Of a stretch of DNA of 64,000 bases, positions 17,305 through 26,098 are shown one piece after another. The stretch is from a bacterium (GTDB lineage Bacteria; Bacillota; Clostridia; Lachnospirales; Lachnospiraceae): assembly GCA_030539165.1 (NCBI GenBank), contig JAUNSO010000002.1:1-64000 (forward strand). Reading direction: 5' to 3'. The position numbers and the translations under genes are program-made. Position 1 is the stretch's first letter; every line of letters begins with the position of its first letter. The notes below the pieces were generated by a model. The model searched no databases. It saw nothing but the letters and a program-made list of their open reading frames with translations, and had not been told where the DNA came from.

Positions 17305-17317
17305 TGCCTGTTTTTTT
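17292..17317 (+). terminator. Intrinsic terminator of murA overlapping its stop codon
   Basis: AAAAACAGGC (17292-17301), loop TGAT (contains the TGA stop), GCCTGTTTTT (17306-17315) continuing into Ts. Confidence 0.85.
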
Positions 17318-17341
17318 AATTCATATGATTTGTCTCAAGCT

Positions 17342-18424
17342 TTATACAAATGTTTCGATATAAATATCCGTTTCCTTGGATAAATCAATAAATTCCTTGC
17401 CGCACTTGATCATTGGTTTGGATAATACATTTTTGTTCATGAAGACAACATCGCCTTCCTTGCCATTGCTGAGTCTGACACGGTTGTTCATATAGGTCGT
17501 TGCGATATGCTCAAGGAAGGTCAGAATATAGTGACTGTCGTATTTTTGCAGTCCTTCCGATTCAAATATGCTGATGACCTTGAATGGACACAGAGGTCCT
17601 CGGTATACTCTGGCGGCTGTCATGGCATCATATACATCTGCGATGGCTACAATCTTGGCATAGGGGTTGATTCTGCTTTCTCCGATGCCGAGAGGATAGC
17701 CGGAACCGTCACAGCGTTCATGATGCATCAGAGCAGACTCTTTGATGGCCTCGCTGATATTATATTCCATCAGTATGTTATACCCCTGCAGGGTGTGTGT
17801 TTTAATGATATTATATTCAGCAGGAGAAAGCCTGTCAGGCTTTCTGATGATATTCTCCGGAATCATCAGCTTGCCGATATCATGCAGCAGTCCGCAGAGT
17901 GTCAGGGTCTTCACGTCCTCAGCAGTCAGCCCCAGCCAGTTGCCAAACACGTTACAGATCAAGGCAACATTAATGCTGTGCATGTATGTAAAATCATCAT
18001 ATTGGCGCATATTATGAAGCATATCGAATACAGAAATGCTGTTCATGTCCTTATCAATCAGACTGATGACATTGTTGAACATGGCATCTGTATCGATAGG
18101 GGCATTTTTTTCGACAATCTGATGAATTTTACCCTTGAAGCCGTCTGTTGTTTCCAGAAAGTTTTTCTCAAACTGCTTGAACTGCTTGCTTGCACGCACC
18201 TTCTCTGAGTATGAGGTATCCGGAGGCAGCTCTTCTTCCTCTTCCGCCGGTGCATTTGTTTCATCTTGAATTTTAATAGCGAGAATGGAATAAAATTCCA
18301 ACCTTGTAATCATTTTATCGGTCAAAACCGTATCTTTGGGGAGGATCATCTGGTTATTGTATGAATATACATCTTCTGCGGTCTGCATGCCTGGCAGCAG
18401 ATCCACGGTTCGTACTCTTCTCAT
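17342..18424 (-). CDS. HD-GYP domain protein, probable cyclic-di-GMP phosphodiesterase
   Basis: 360 aa, no membrane segment. The N-terminal 130 residues (LLPGMQTAEDVYSYNNQMIL) are of the type often found before HD-GYP domains. The HD-GYP domain (about 140-300) shows HSINVALIC, HDIGK, KTHTLQGY, MHHERCDGSGYP (the GYP motif) and ADVYDAMTA, so all metal and GYP positions appear intact. Such enzymes hydrolyse c-di-GMP to pGpG or GMP. It lies next to yjfB, and the genome has flagellar genes nearby, so a role in the motile/sessile switch is a reasonable inference. Its own sigma-A promoter lies at 18526-18498. Confidence 0.88.
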   Translation of the reverse strand: MRRVRTVDLLPGMQTAEDVYSYNNQMILPKDTVLTDKMITRLEFYSILAIKIQDETNAPAEEEEELPPDTSYSEKVRASKQFKQFEKNFLETTDGFKGKIHQIVEKNAPIDTDAMFNNVISLIDKDMNSISVFDMLHNMRQYDDFTYMHSINVALICNVFGNWLGLTAEDVKTLTLCGLLHDIGKLMIPENIIRKPDRLSPAEYNIIKTHTLQGYNILMEYNISEAIKESALMHHERCDGSGYPLGIGESRINPYAKIVAIADVYDAMTAARVYRGPLCPFKVISIFESEGLQKYDSHYILTFLEHIATTYMNNRVRLSNGKEGDVVFMNKNVLSKPMIKCGKEFIDLSKETDIYIETFV

Positions 18425-18497
18425 GTAGTCACCGGTGTTCCTTTCCGTTCAATAGGGGTTCGACTCAAAACTTAACATTTCATTAACATATAGATAC

Positions 18498-18526
18498 AGT
18501 ATAAAAATTATCAGGCTAAAAGTCAA
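18498..18526 (-). promoter_or_regulatory. Sigma-A promoter of the HD-GYP gene
   Basis: On the minus strand TTGACT (18526-18521), 17-nt spacer, TATACT (18503-18498); five of six matches in each box. Confidence 0.75.
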
Positions 18527-18538
18527 TCATTATCAGAA

Positions 18539-18563
18539 AAAAGGGATGCCGAAGCATCCCTTT
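18539..18563 (-). terminator. Terminator of yjfB with UUCG tetraloop
   Basis: On the minus strand AAGGGATGC, loop TTCG, GCATCCCTTTTTT (plus coordinates 18554-18562 and 18540-18549). The arms also end in As/Ts the other way. A second small stem GGGGC-ATG-GCCCC lies at about 18577-18589. Confidence 0.85.
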
Positions 18564-18595
18564 ATATATGTGTAGGGGCCATGCCCCTTATGGCA

Positions 18596-18772
18596 TTATA
18601 GGGAGATATCGATATTACCTCCGAGATTAGGGTTCACAGACTGTTCCAGCATTTTGGCCATGTCATCTCCCATTCCTTGTACCTGTTCCAGGTTTTGGTC
18701 AAGGACTGCCATGCCTACGCTGCTCAAAGTCTGTGACTGTGCCATATACATTGATAATGCAGGTATGTCCAT
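18596..18772 (-). CDS. yjfB: YjfB family putative motility protein (58 aa)
   Basis: A 58-residue protein beginning MDIPALSMYMAQSQTLSSVG and containing VGMAVLDQNLEQ, which matches the short YjfB family (putative motility protein, found with sigma-D genes in Bacillus). The start is ATG 18772, preceded by AAGGAGG on the minus strand; the longer frame to 18805 is not needed. It has its own sigma-28 promoter (18861-18835) and a UUCG terminator, so it is a single-gene motility-regulon unit. Biochemical function is unknown. Confidence 0.85.
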   Translation of the reverse strand: MDIPALSMYMAQSQTLSSVGMAVLDQNLEQVQGMGDDMAKMLEQSVNPNLGGNIDISL

Positions 18773-18834
18773 AGCACCAGCCTCCTTTCGGCGTCCGTTC
18801 ATCATAGGAACGGTCGCATTTTCCCTATACTTTT

Positions 18835-18861
18835 ATATCGGCATAATATGCTGATATGTTA
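18835..18861 (-). promoter_or_regulatory. Sigma-28 promoter of yjfB
   Basis: On the minus strand TAAC (18861-18858), exactly 15 nt, GCCGATAT (18842-18835). It agrees with TAAA-N15-GCCGATAA at 10 of 12 positions and has the same -10 as the site at 8370. Confidence 0.8.
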
Positions 18862-18878
18862 ATGTCATAGCATGATTT

Positions 18879-20261
18879 CTACTGTTTGGGAACCAATTGA
18901 TATAATTTGAAGCTGTATCTGTCAAATCTGAAGTCTCCAAGGAAGTCAGCAGTATATGGGTTCTTTTGCATAAAATCTTTGAAGTCGGAGGAGTAATCTT
19001 CAGTTACGATGCACCAGATGTTTCCCGGTATCTGCGTGATATCCTCAACGGGATAATGAATGAGCTCCGGGTAATAAAATCCTAAGCATTCCGCTATTGC
19101 ATCAGCTTCCTCAAAGGATATGGTGCCGTCACCGCTTTCAAAACTGGCATCACATACGATTTGGAGTGTATCAAGACCGTCAGCATACTCTATCTGATAT
19201 TCTTTTACATATCCGATTGTGCCGGCAAGTATGAGGAATGCTAAGACAGCGATCCGATAATTCTTATGCAGAGAAGAGACTGAGATAGAGAAAAAGAGCC
19301 AAATCGCACCAAAAGCAAAAAACAGATAACGGTCCACAAAGATATTGGCGGTCATGATCTTGGATATGATGGTTCCGAAAACCAATACACCATAGTAGAT
19401 GGAAAAACAACAGACAGCAAACCAGTCCTCGGCAGTACGGCCTTTGTTCAGCAGGAACCTGAGCAGCAGCAGTACGATCAGCACGGCGAGTGCTATGGAT
19501 ACAAAAGGATTGCCTACTGTAAACGGATAACGCATATACTTGATAAACACAGATAACGTGATTTCCGGCATGGAAAAATAGCCACTGACGCTCATGAACT
19601 GACGAATCGTAGTGATCAGGCACGGAATATACAGCAGTATAGTGGCACCCAGGCAGATGAACCATCTGCGAAGAAGCTTACGCTGCAAGATGATATAGTA
19701 CAGCAGCAGAAACAAATAGACAAATCCCACTGTAACAAATGCAAAATGATGTGTATAGCCAGCTCCGACACTCAGCAATGTGAAGATACACCAGTTTTTC
19801 GGGCGGCTTTCCTGAATCACTTCATATGCATATATAGCGCTGCCGGTCGCAAAAAAGAATCCCCAGCTGTACATACGTATTTCTACTCCGTAAAACAGGA
19901 GATACGGCATTGTAAACATACAGATGATAAAAAAGTAAGAGGCAATACTGCCAAATCTGCGGCGGACGGTGGACGCTCCGAGCAGCATTGTCAGTACCAT
20001 GGGAATGATGGAGGTGATCTTCATGACCTGTACATGATACCCCCACAGATCCGTCATCAGCTTGAGCAGAATATTATAAAACGGAGGCAGAGTATCCTGT
20101 GCTGAACGCGACAAAACACCTGCAAAATCCGTTCGAATCAGGCTTGCCGTAAAGGCCTCATCCAGCCATACATTTTGATTGAAAATCAATGAAATATAGA
20201 CAATTGTACCAATAAAAACGAGTATATATGCGATTAAAGAGGATTTTTTTTGTTCATTCAT
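18879..20261 (-). CDS. GT39-type (ArnT-like) polytopic membrane glycosyltransferase
   Basis: 460 aa with about 10-12 membrane segments. The N-terminal loop after the first segment contains VWLDEAFTASLI, the Asp-Glu motif typical of GT-C enzymes of family GT39, and the second loop DTLPPFYNILLKLM has the family's PP-Y pattern. Such enzymes move a sugar from a lipid-phosphate carrier onto proteins, teichoic acids or other glycans on the outer face of the membrane. AAGGAG precedes the start on the minus strand. The gene is divergent from the WecG/TagA-like gene, which may share a surface glycan pathway; this is inference. Confidence 0.8.
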   Translation of the reverse strand: MNEQKKSSLIAYILVFIGTIVYISLIFNQNVWLDEAFTASLIRTDFAGVLSRSAQDTLPPFYNILLKLMTDLWGYHVQVMKITSIIPMVLTMLLGASTVRRRFGSIASYFFIICMFTMPYLLFYGVEIRMYSWGFFFATGSAIYAYEVIQESRPKNWCIFTLLSVGAGYTHHFAFVTVGFVYLFLLLYYIILQRKLLRRWFICLGATILLYIPCLITTIRQFMSVSGYFSMPEITLSVFIKYMRYPFTVGNPFVSIALAVLIVLLLLRFLLNKGRTAEDWFAVCCFSIYYGVLVFGTIISKIMTANIFVDRYLFFAFGAIWLFFSISVSSLHKNYRIAVLAFLILAGTIGYVKEYQIEYADGLDTLQIVCDASFESGDGTISFEEADAIAECLGFYYPELIHYPVEDITQIPGNIWCIVTEDYSSDFKDFMQKNPYTADFLGDFRFDRYSFKLYQLVPKQ

Positions 20262-20303
20262 ACAATCATAGCTCCTTGCTTAAATATAGTAGCATAGTTA
20301 CTG

Positions 20304-20332
20304 TTGAAATGAAAGGCTATTTTTGCTATACT
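20304..20332 (+). promoter_or_regulatory. Sigma-A promoter of the WecG/TagA-like gene
   Basis: TTGAAA (20304-20309), 17-nt spacer, TATACT (20327-20332). Confidence 0.75.
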
Positions 20333-20372
20333 GTTGTGGGTATGGGGGCAATATGAAGAAGGTGAATATAGT

Positions 20373-21062
20373 ATGAGAAAGTTGCAGTTATTGGGGATTG
20401 CACTCAGGGATTACTCTGCGAAAGAGTCATTGAGACTGGTCAGCCAGTATCTGAATGATGCGAAGCTGGACACCATCTGTTTTTTGTCGACAGATATATT
20501 ACTAAACGCAAGAGAAAACGAGAACCTGAAGCTCTGGCTTGAATCAATGGATCTGACGATTCCGGTCAGCGTTGAGATACTGAATGCTGCCGGTATCACG
20601 AACCGCAGCCGGCTGAAAGAAGTCGAAAATGGTGTTTTCTATCGCGAGTTTGTAAAGAGACTGTCCAACGAAAAGCGTACGATGTTCATATTAACTGAGA
20701 CACAGAGCGTTTTGGATGCGTCTGCAGAGTACATTGAAAAATATGCTTCAGGGATACAAATAGTAGGTACATATGTATTGGAAAACCTGTCGGGAGATGT
20801 TGATTCCGTGATTAATGACATCAACGGAGCGGTGCCTGATATTGTTCTTTCCAGACTGACTTCACCGAAACAGGAACAGTTTGTATTCGAAAATAAAAAT
20901 AAGATCAATGCAAAGATATGGGTGGCACTGAAAGATACATTTGCGGCAAAAGAAAACACGAAAGGATTAAAGTTTGAAAAATTGAGTAAACTGATAGAAA
21001 AGACGATATTTAGAAGAATGGTTTCTAAATATGAAAGCGGTCAGGGTAAGGGAGACTCATAA
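20373..21062 (+). CDS. WecG/TagA/CpsF-like protein lacking the catalytic Asp
   Basis: 229 aa, of GT26-like fold. The start ATG 20373 follows GAAGGTG. In active members the front part reads like a loop with NADL-x-x-(A/P)DG, whose Asp is the proposed base; here the aligned part reads MDLTIPVSVEILN with Val-Ser in place of Asp-Gly. The C-terminal half keeps the family pattern PDIVLSRLTSPKQEQFVFENK, normally GxGxPKQExW. It therefore looks like a divergent, perhaps inactive relative. It overlaps the YitT gene by 1 nt (TAATG), so the two are coupled. Family call is from motif memory; the inactive state is inference. Confidence 0.65.
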   Translation: MRKLQLLGIALRDYSAKESLRLVSQYLNDAKLDTICFLSTDILLNARENENLKLWLESMDLTIPVSVEILNAAGITNRSRLKEVENGVFYREFVKRLSNEKRTMFILTETQSVLDASAEYIEKYASGIQIVGTYVLENLSGDVDSVINDINGAVPDIVLSRLTSPKQEQFVFENKNKINAKIWVALKDTFAAKENTKGLKFEKLSKLIEKTIFRRMVSKYESGQGKGDS

Positions 21063-21934
21063 TGCTTTTTTTCAAACACAGATCTGCAGTTCGTGAATAT
21101 GCTTCCGTATTACTGGGAACAGCTTTTATGGCAATTGCCATAAAGAGTATATATGATACGATGGGACTGGTTACCGGTGGATTTACCGGTATATCAATCA
21201 TGATAAAAGGAATGTCCGAAGCCTATGCAGGCAGGGGCATTCCTTTGTGGTTTACAAACCTGCTGCTGAACCTTCCGCTTTTTACAATCGCCATGATGCT
21301 GAAGGGCAGCAGATTTCTGCGAAAGAGTCTGTTCGGAACGTTGTTTTTATCGGTCTGGCTGTATCTGCTGCCGAAGATTTCATTGATCCAAGGAGATATT
21401 CTGCTGACGGCATTGTTCGGTGGTCTGCTCAGCGGGATCGGAATCGGACTGGTACTGAGGGCAGGAGCAACAACAGGAGGAGTTGATCTGTTGGCAACGC
21501 TGATTCACGACAGATATCGTCATTTTGCTATTGTACAGATCATGCTTGTCATTGATGCAGTGATCATTATATCCGGTGCCTATCTGTTTGGAATGAATCG
21601 TGCACTGTATGCTGTGCTGGCAGTTTATGTGACAACACGAGTCTCAGATTTGATAGTAGAAGGCTCAAAATTTGCAAAGGTTGTCTATATTATCACTGAG
21701 AAATATGAAGAGGCAGCACTCATGATCATGGAGGAGCTGGAGCGTGGGGCAACGGCTTTGGACGCAAGAGGCATGTATTCAGGAGAAGAGAAGGATGTTT
21801 TGTTTTGCGTGGTTTCAAAGAAAGAAACGGTGAGACTGAAGGAGATGATACATCAGCTGGATCGTAATGCTTTCGTCATTGTGACGGATGCAAAAGAGGT
21901 GCTTGGCGAGGGCTTCATCATGGAAAGTGCATAA
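21062..21934 (+). CDS. YitT family membrane protein (DUF161 + DUF2179)
   Basis: 290 aa. Residues about 10-185 form five to six membrane segments with the YitT-type motif GLVTGGFTGISI and GATTGGVDLLATL; the last about 90 residues form the cytoplasmic DUF2179 domain (KVVYIITEKYEEAALMIM...ERGATALDARGMYSG...). Transport activity is assumed for the family but the substrate is not established. Start overlaps the previous stop. No terminator hairpin is seen in the 139-bp gap after it. Confidence 0.88.
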   Translation: MLFFKHRSAVREYASVLLGTAFMAIAIKSIYDTMGLVTGGFTGISIMIKGMSEAYAGRGIPLWFTNLLLNLPLFTIAMMLKGSRFLRKSLFGTLFLSVWLYLLPKISLIQGDILLTALFGGLLSGIGIGLVLRAGATTGGVDLLATLIHDRYRHFAIVQIMLVIDAVIIISGAYLFGMNRALYAVLAVYVTTRVSDLIVEGSKFAKVVYIITEKYEEAALMIMEELERGATALDARGMYSGEEKDVLFCVVSKKETVRLKEMIHQLDRNAFVIVTDAKEVLGEGFIMESA

Positions 21935-22073
21935 ATATCACATATTTTCTCTTCCCTTTTTTGTGTGTTTGTATTAAAATATGAGATAGGTGTTACTCTG
22001 TGAAAAAAATGGACATGATTTGTTTTGTGAAAATTGCTTACAGGTCGTGTCAGAATGAAAAGGAGTGGGAATT

Positions 22074-23162
22074 ATGATATCAAATCAAATCCTTCAAAAT
22101 ACAATAGAAGGTTTGAAGACGATTACAAGAATAGAACTGAGTATCGTAGATACAGACGGTAAGGTTCTTGCAACGACCATTTCCGGAGCAGTCGATTTTG
22201 AGAATATGGCAGTTAATTTTGCATCGTCAGCAGCAGACAGTCAGGAGATACAGGGCTTTCAGTTTTTTAAGGTATATGATGAACAACAGCTGGAGTATAT
22301 TCTGATTGCCCAGGGAGGCAGTGACGATTCCTATATGGTGGGCAAAATTGCCGCTTTTCAGATACAGAATCTTTTGGTAGCATATAAAGAGAGGTTTGAT
22401 AAAGATAATTTTGTGAAAAATCTGCTGTTGGACAACCTGCTGTTAGTTGATATTTATAACCGTTCCAAAAAGCTGCACATTGAGACAGAGGTTAAGCGTG
22501 TGGTTATGATCGTGGAGACCTTGGGAGAGAAGGATACCAACTCTCTGGAGAGCGTTCGCAGTCTGTTCAGTACACGAACCAAAGACTTCATAACGGCTGT
22601 GGATGAAAAAAACATCATTGTTGTAAAAGAACTGACAGAACAGGAATCTTACGAAGAGATAGAGAAAACAGCCAAGCTGATCATGGGCTTATTTGACACA
22701 TCTGCAAAAGAAGGCATCCATGTTGCTTATGGTACGATTGTAAATGAAATCAGGGAAGTCAGCCGTTCTTATAAGGAAGCAAAGATGGCACTGGATGTAG
22801 GCAAGATTTTCTTCAATGAAAGAGATGTGATTGCATACAGTGAACTCGGAATCGGTCGATTGATTTATCAGCTGCCGATCCCTCTTTGCAAGATGTTTAT
22901 CAAGGAGATTTTTGACGGCAGATCACCGGATGAATTTGATGAGGAAACACTGACAACGATCAATAAATTCTTTGAAAACAGTCTGAACGTTTCTGAGACC
23001 AGCCGTCAGCTGTACATACATAGAAATACCCTGGTATACCGTCTTGATAAATTGCAGAAGAGTACGGGGCTGGATCTGAGAGTTTTTGAAGATGCAATTA
23101 CTTTCAAGATTGCATTGATGGTAGTGAAGTATATGAAATACATGGAGAACTTTGAGTATTGA
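22074..23162 (+). CDS. CdaR/PucR-type transcriptional regulator
   Basis: 362 aa. The start ATG 22074 follows AAAAGGAG; a GTG at 22065 overlaps that site and is rejected. The N-terminal 130 residues resemble the sugar-diacid recognition domain (NQILQNTIEGLKTITRIELSIVDTDGKVLATT), the middle is GGDEF-like CdaR region, and the C-terminus (about 300-350) is a PucR-type HTH: ETLTTINKFFENSLNVSETSRQLYIHRNTLVYRLDKLQ-like arrangement. In known members the ligand is a sugar acid. Here it stands directly ahead of ftsE with a 64-bp gap, an odd place for a sugar-acid regulator. Confidence 0.82.
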   Translation: MISNQILQNTIEGLKTITRIELSIVDTDGKVLATTISGAVDFENMAVNFASSAADSQEIQGFQFFKVYDEQQLEYILIAQGGSDDSYMVGKIAAFQIQNLLVAYKERFDKDNFVKNLLLDNLLLVDIYNRSKKLHIETEVKRVVMIVETLGEKDTNSLESVRSLFSTRTKDFITAVDEKNIIVVKELTEQESYEEIEKTAKLIMGLFDTSAKEGIHVAYGTIVNEIREVSRSYKEAKMALDVGKIFFNERDVIAYSELGIGRLIYQLPIPLCKMFIKEIFDGRSPDEFDEETLTTINKFFENSLNVSETSRQLYIHRNTLVYRLDKLQKSTGLDLRVFEDAITFKIALMVVKYMKYMENFEY

Positions 23163-23226
23163 TCCGATCAATGCACAAAGGGGAAAGTTCTCCGGGAGCT
23201 TTGTTACAAAAAGAGGAGAGATCATT

Positions 23227-23913
23227 ATGATTAAGATGGAGGGCGTAAGCAAGTCTTATTCTACCGGTACGCCGGCACTGAACAATGTCAGTCTGCATAT
23301 CAGAAAAGGGGAATTTGTATTTATCGTGGGTGACAGCGGCTCAGGCAAATCGACGCTGATCAAGTTGCTGCTGCGCGAATTGACCCCGACTGAGGGACGT
23401 ATCGTAGTCAATAAATATGAATTGAATAAACTCAAAAGAAGAAAAATTCCCAAATTTCGAAGAAATATAGGCGTTGTATTTCAGGACTTCCGATTGCTGA
23501 AGGATCGGAACGTTTATGAAAACGTGGCATTTGCACAGAGGGTTGTTGAGACACCGACCCGGCAGATTCGAAAAAATGTACCTGCCATGCTGTCACTTGT
23601 AGGTCTGGCAGAAAAGTATAAGGCAAAGCCAAAGCAGTTATCAGGAGGAGAACAGCAGAGAGTTGCCCTGGCAAGAGCACTCGTCAACAATCCGCCTATT
23701 TTGCTTGCAGATGAGCCGACCGGAAATCTGGATCCCAGAAACTCGTGGGAGATTATGAAGCTTCTCGAAGAAATCAACAAACGCGGGACTACTGTACTGG
23801 TCGTTACACATAACAGGGAAATTGTAAATGCGATGCGCAAAAGAGTCATTACGGTAAAGAAAGGAATTATCGTAAGCGATGAAGAGAAGGGTGAGTATAT
23901 AGATGAGGATTAG
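23227..23913 (+). CDS. ftsE: Cell division ATP-binding protein FtsE
   Basis: 228 aa ABC-type ATPase that pairs with FtsX to activate cell wall hydrolases at the septum. Walker A is GDSGSGKST, the signature LSGGEQQRVALARAL, Walker B ILLADEPTGNLD, and the switch His is in VVTHNRE. The start is ATG 23227 after GAGGAG; the frame to 23152 is only read-through. It overlaps ftsX by 11 nt, so both are made together. Confidence 0.95.
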   Translation: MIKMEGVSKSYSTGTPALNNVSLHIRKGEFVFIVGDSGSGKSTLIKLLLRELTPTEGRIVVNKYELNKLKRRKIPKFRRNIGVVFQDFRLLKDRNVYENVAFAQRVVETPTRQIRKNVPAMLSLVGLAEKYKAKPKQLSGGEQQRVALARALVNNPPILLADEPTGNLDPRNSWEIMKLLEEINKRGTTVLVVTHNREIVNAMRKRVITVKKGIIVSDEEKGEYIDED

Positions 23914-24802
23914 TACGCTGGCTTATACCTTTAAACAGGGCTTTAAGAATATATTCAGAAATAAGACATTTTCGCTTGCTTCTATAGCAACGATCGGCTC
24001 CTGCGTATTTCTGTTCGGTCTGTTTTACTCTGTACTGCTGAATTTTCAGAACATTGTAAAGGAGGCACAGTCAGGAGTTGCGATCACAGTCTTTTTTGAC
24101 GAGGGAACATCCGATGAGAGAATACAGGAAATCGGAAATGAAATCGCAGCGAGAGATGAAGTGGCAAAGGTCAACTATATATCCGAGGATGCTGCATGGG
24201 AGTCTTTTAAGGTGGATTACCTTGGAGAGTATGCAGACGGATTTGAAAATGATAATCCTCTGGCAGGGTCATCTAATTATGAGATCTATATGAAAGATGT
24301 ATCGAAACAGCCTGCCCTGGTCACATATCTGGAATCACTGGAAGGGGTCAGCAAGGTGAACAGATCTGACATCACGGCGGATACACTTTCTAATGTTAAT
24401 GTACTGATCGGCTATGTATCAGCAGGTATTATTTTTATCCTGCTTGCTGTTTCTATATTCCTGATCAGCAATACGGTTACCATAGGTATATCGGTCAGAA
24501 AAGAAGAGATCTCTATCATGAAGCTGATTGGCGCGACAGATTTTGTTGTCAGGTCACCTTTTGTAATAGAAGGTATCATCATCGGCATTATCGGGTCAGC
24601 ATTGCCGCTGGTTGCTGTTTATTATATTTATAATAATGTGATCGCTTATGCAGTTGAGAAGTTTTCTTCATTATCAGATATTTTGAAATTTTTATCGGTT
24701 GACGAGGTGTTTTATACATTAATACCAATCTCTATTGCTATGGGGGTAGGAATAGGGTTCTTTGGAAGCTTTTCAACAGTCAGAAAGCATTTAAAGGTAT
24801 AA
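23903..24802 (+). CDS. ftsX: Cell division protein FtsX
   Basis: 299 aa with four membrane segments: one near residues 22-45, then a large extracytoplasmic loop (about 50-170) and three C-terminal segments (about 172-195, 220-245, 265-290). IMKLIGATDFVVRSPFVIEG is the conserved FtsX coupling region. FtsX carries the FtsE signal across the membrane to a coiled-coil hydrolase; the gene that follows encodes just such a protein. Confidence 0.93.
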   Translation: MRISTLAYTFKQGFKNIFRNKTFSLASIATIGSCVFLFGLFYSVLLNFQNIVKEAQSGVAITVFFDEGTSDERIQEIGNEIAARDEVAKVNYISEDAAWESFKVDYLGEYADGFENDNPLAGSSNYEIYMKDVSKQPALVTYLESLEGVSKVNRSDITADTLSNVNVLIGYVSAGIIFILLAVSIFLISNTVTIGISVRKEEISIMKLIGATDFVVRSPFVIEGIIIGIIGSALPLVAVYYIYNNVIAYAVEKFSSLSDILKFLSVDEVFYTLIPISIAMGVGIGFFGSFSTVRKHLKV

Positions 24803-24842
24803 ACAGTTTAAGCAACAGGGAGACGTAAGGGGTCTGAACAGA

Positions 24843-26060
24843 ATGAAAAAGCGGAATCGGTCTTATTTGATCGTTACTTTCATCATGACTTTTTTCATAG
24901 CGGCAGAGATGCCGCTAGTTGTGCGTGCATCCCTGACAAATGAAGTAATAGAAGAAAGTCAGAAGGCAGTTGATCAGGCCAATCAGGATAAGAAAAACCT
25001 GCAAAGCGGTCTGAGCGGGATCAAGGAGCTGCTGAAAAGTCTGGAAAACGCAAAGGACAATCTGGAAGACTATGTGACACAGCTGGATGCCAATCTGGCA
25101 GAGCTGGCGGGAAGAATTGATGAATTAAATGCCCTGCTGGATGAAAAAGAGGCAGAGATCAAGACCACAAAGGAAGAACTGGATGCTGCAAAGCTACAGG
25201 AAGAAGAACAGTATGCTGCTATGAAGAAACGCATCAAATTCATGTATGAGAAAGGCAGCGCTTCTTATTTAGAAATGATTTTATCAGCGGAATCGTTTAC
25301 AGATTTTTTGAATAAAGCAGAATTTATTAATAAAATATCTGAGTATGACAGAACAAAACTGGACGAGTATATAGCAACGAAGGAAAGCATCGCAGAGCAG
25401 GAAGCACAGCTGGAGCAGGAACAGCAGGAGCTGGAGCAGGTAAAAGCGAGCATTGCAGAGGAGCAGGATGCGGTTTCTGCACTGATTAATGCAAAAGAAG
25501 AAGAAATCGTTTATTATGAGTCGGATATAACGAGCAAAGAACAGGCAGTCAAGGCATATGAGGCGGAAATAGCAGCGCAGGATGCTATGATCAAAGAATT
25601 AGAGGCAACGATTGCTGCTGAAAAGAAGAGACTGCTTGCAGAAAATAAATCGGCTATTTCTTATGACGGCGGGCAGTTCAAATGGCCTGCTCCCGACTAT
25701 ACAAGAATTTCTGATGACTATGGTATGCGTATGCATCCGACACTGGGCGTGGAGCAGTTTCATAACGGAATCGATCTTGCCTCTGCAAGTGGATCAAGAA
25801 TCCTTGCAGCATATGATGGTGAGGTAGTAGCAGCGGCATATTCATCATCTATGGGAAATTATATCATGATAGATCATGGTGACGGACTGTATACAATCTA
25901 TATGCATGCCTCTTCACTGCTTGTATCCAAGGGAGCGCTGGTAGTCCGTGGTGAGCAGATAGCGAAAGTAGGATCAACCGGCAGAAGTACCGGTCCACAC
26001 CTGCACTTTGGTGTACGTTTAAACGGAAGTTATGTCTCACCATGGAATTATATACAATAA
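24843..26060 (+). CDS. EnvC/PcsB-like coiled-coil M23 murein hydrolase
   Basis: 405 aa: signal peptide/anchor (about residues 8-28), two long coiled-coil stretches (about 35-130 and 175-270) and a C-terminal M23 domain (about 285-404). Zinc ligands are intact: HNGIDL and HLHFGV, with the central His in YMHASS, so the domain looks active, unlike E. coli EnvC. The order ftsE-ftsX-coiled-coil M23 matches the known FtsEX partner arrangement, so it probably cuts septal wall when activated by FtsEX. A ctp protease follows 38 bp later. Confidence 0.88.
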   Translation: MKKRNRSYLIVTFIMTFFIAAEMPLVVRASLTNEVIEESQKAVDQANQDKKNLQSGLSGIKELLKSLENAKDNLEDYVTQLDANLAELAGRIDELNALLDEKEAEIKTTKEELDAAKLQEEEQYAAMKKRIKFMYEKGSASYLEMILSAESFTDFLNKAEFINKISEYDRTKLDEYIATKESIAEQEAQLEQEQQELEQVKASIAEEQDAVSALINAKEEEIVYYESDITSKEQAVKAYEAEIAAQDAMIKELEATIAAEKKRLLAENKSAISYDGGQFKWPAPDYTRISDDYGMRMHPTLGVEQFHNGIDLASASGSRILAAYDGEVVAAAYSSSMGNYIMIDHGDGLYTIYMHASSLLVSKGALVVRGEQIAKVGSTGRSTGPHLHFGVRLNGSYVSPWNYIQ

Positions 26061-26098
26061 GACATAACAATATGATTGACAGAAGGCAGTGAAAATAT

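Noticed and set aside
17873-17880. GCCGATAT inside the HD-GYP gene
   Set aside because: Within coding sequence on the opposite strand, with no -35 at the right distance.
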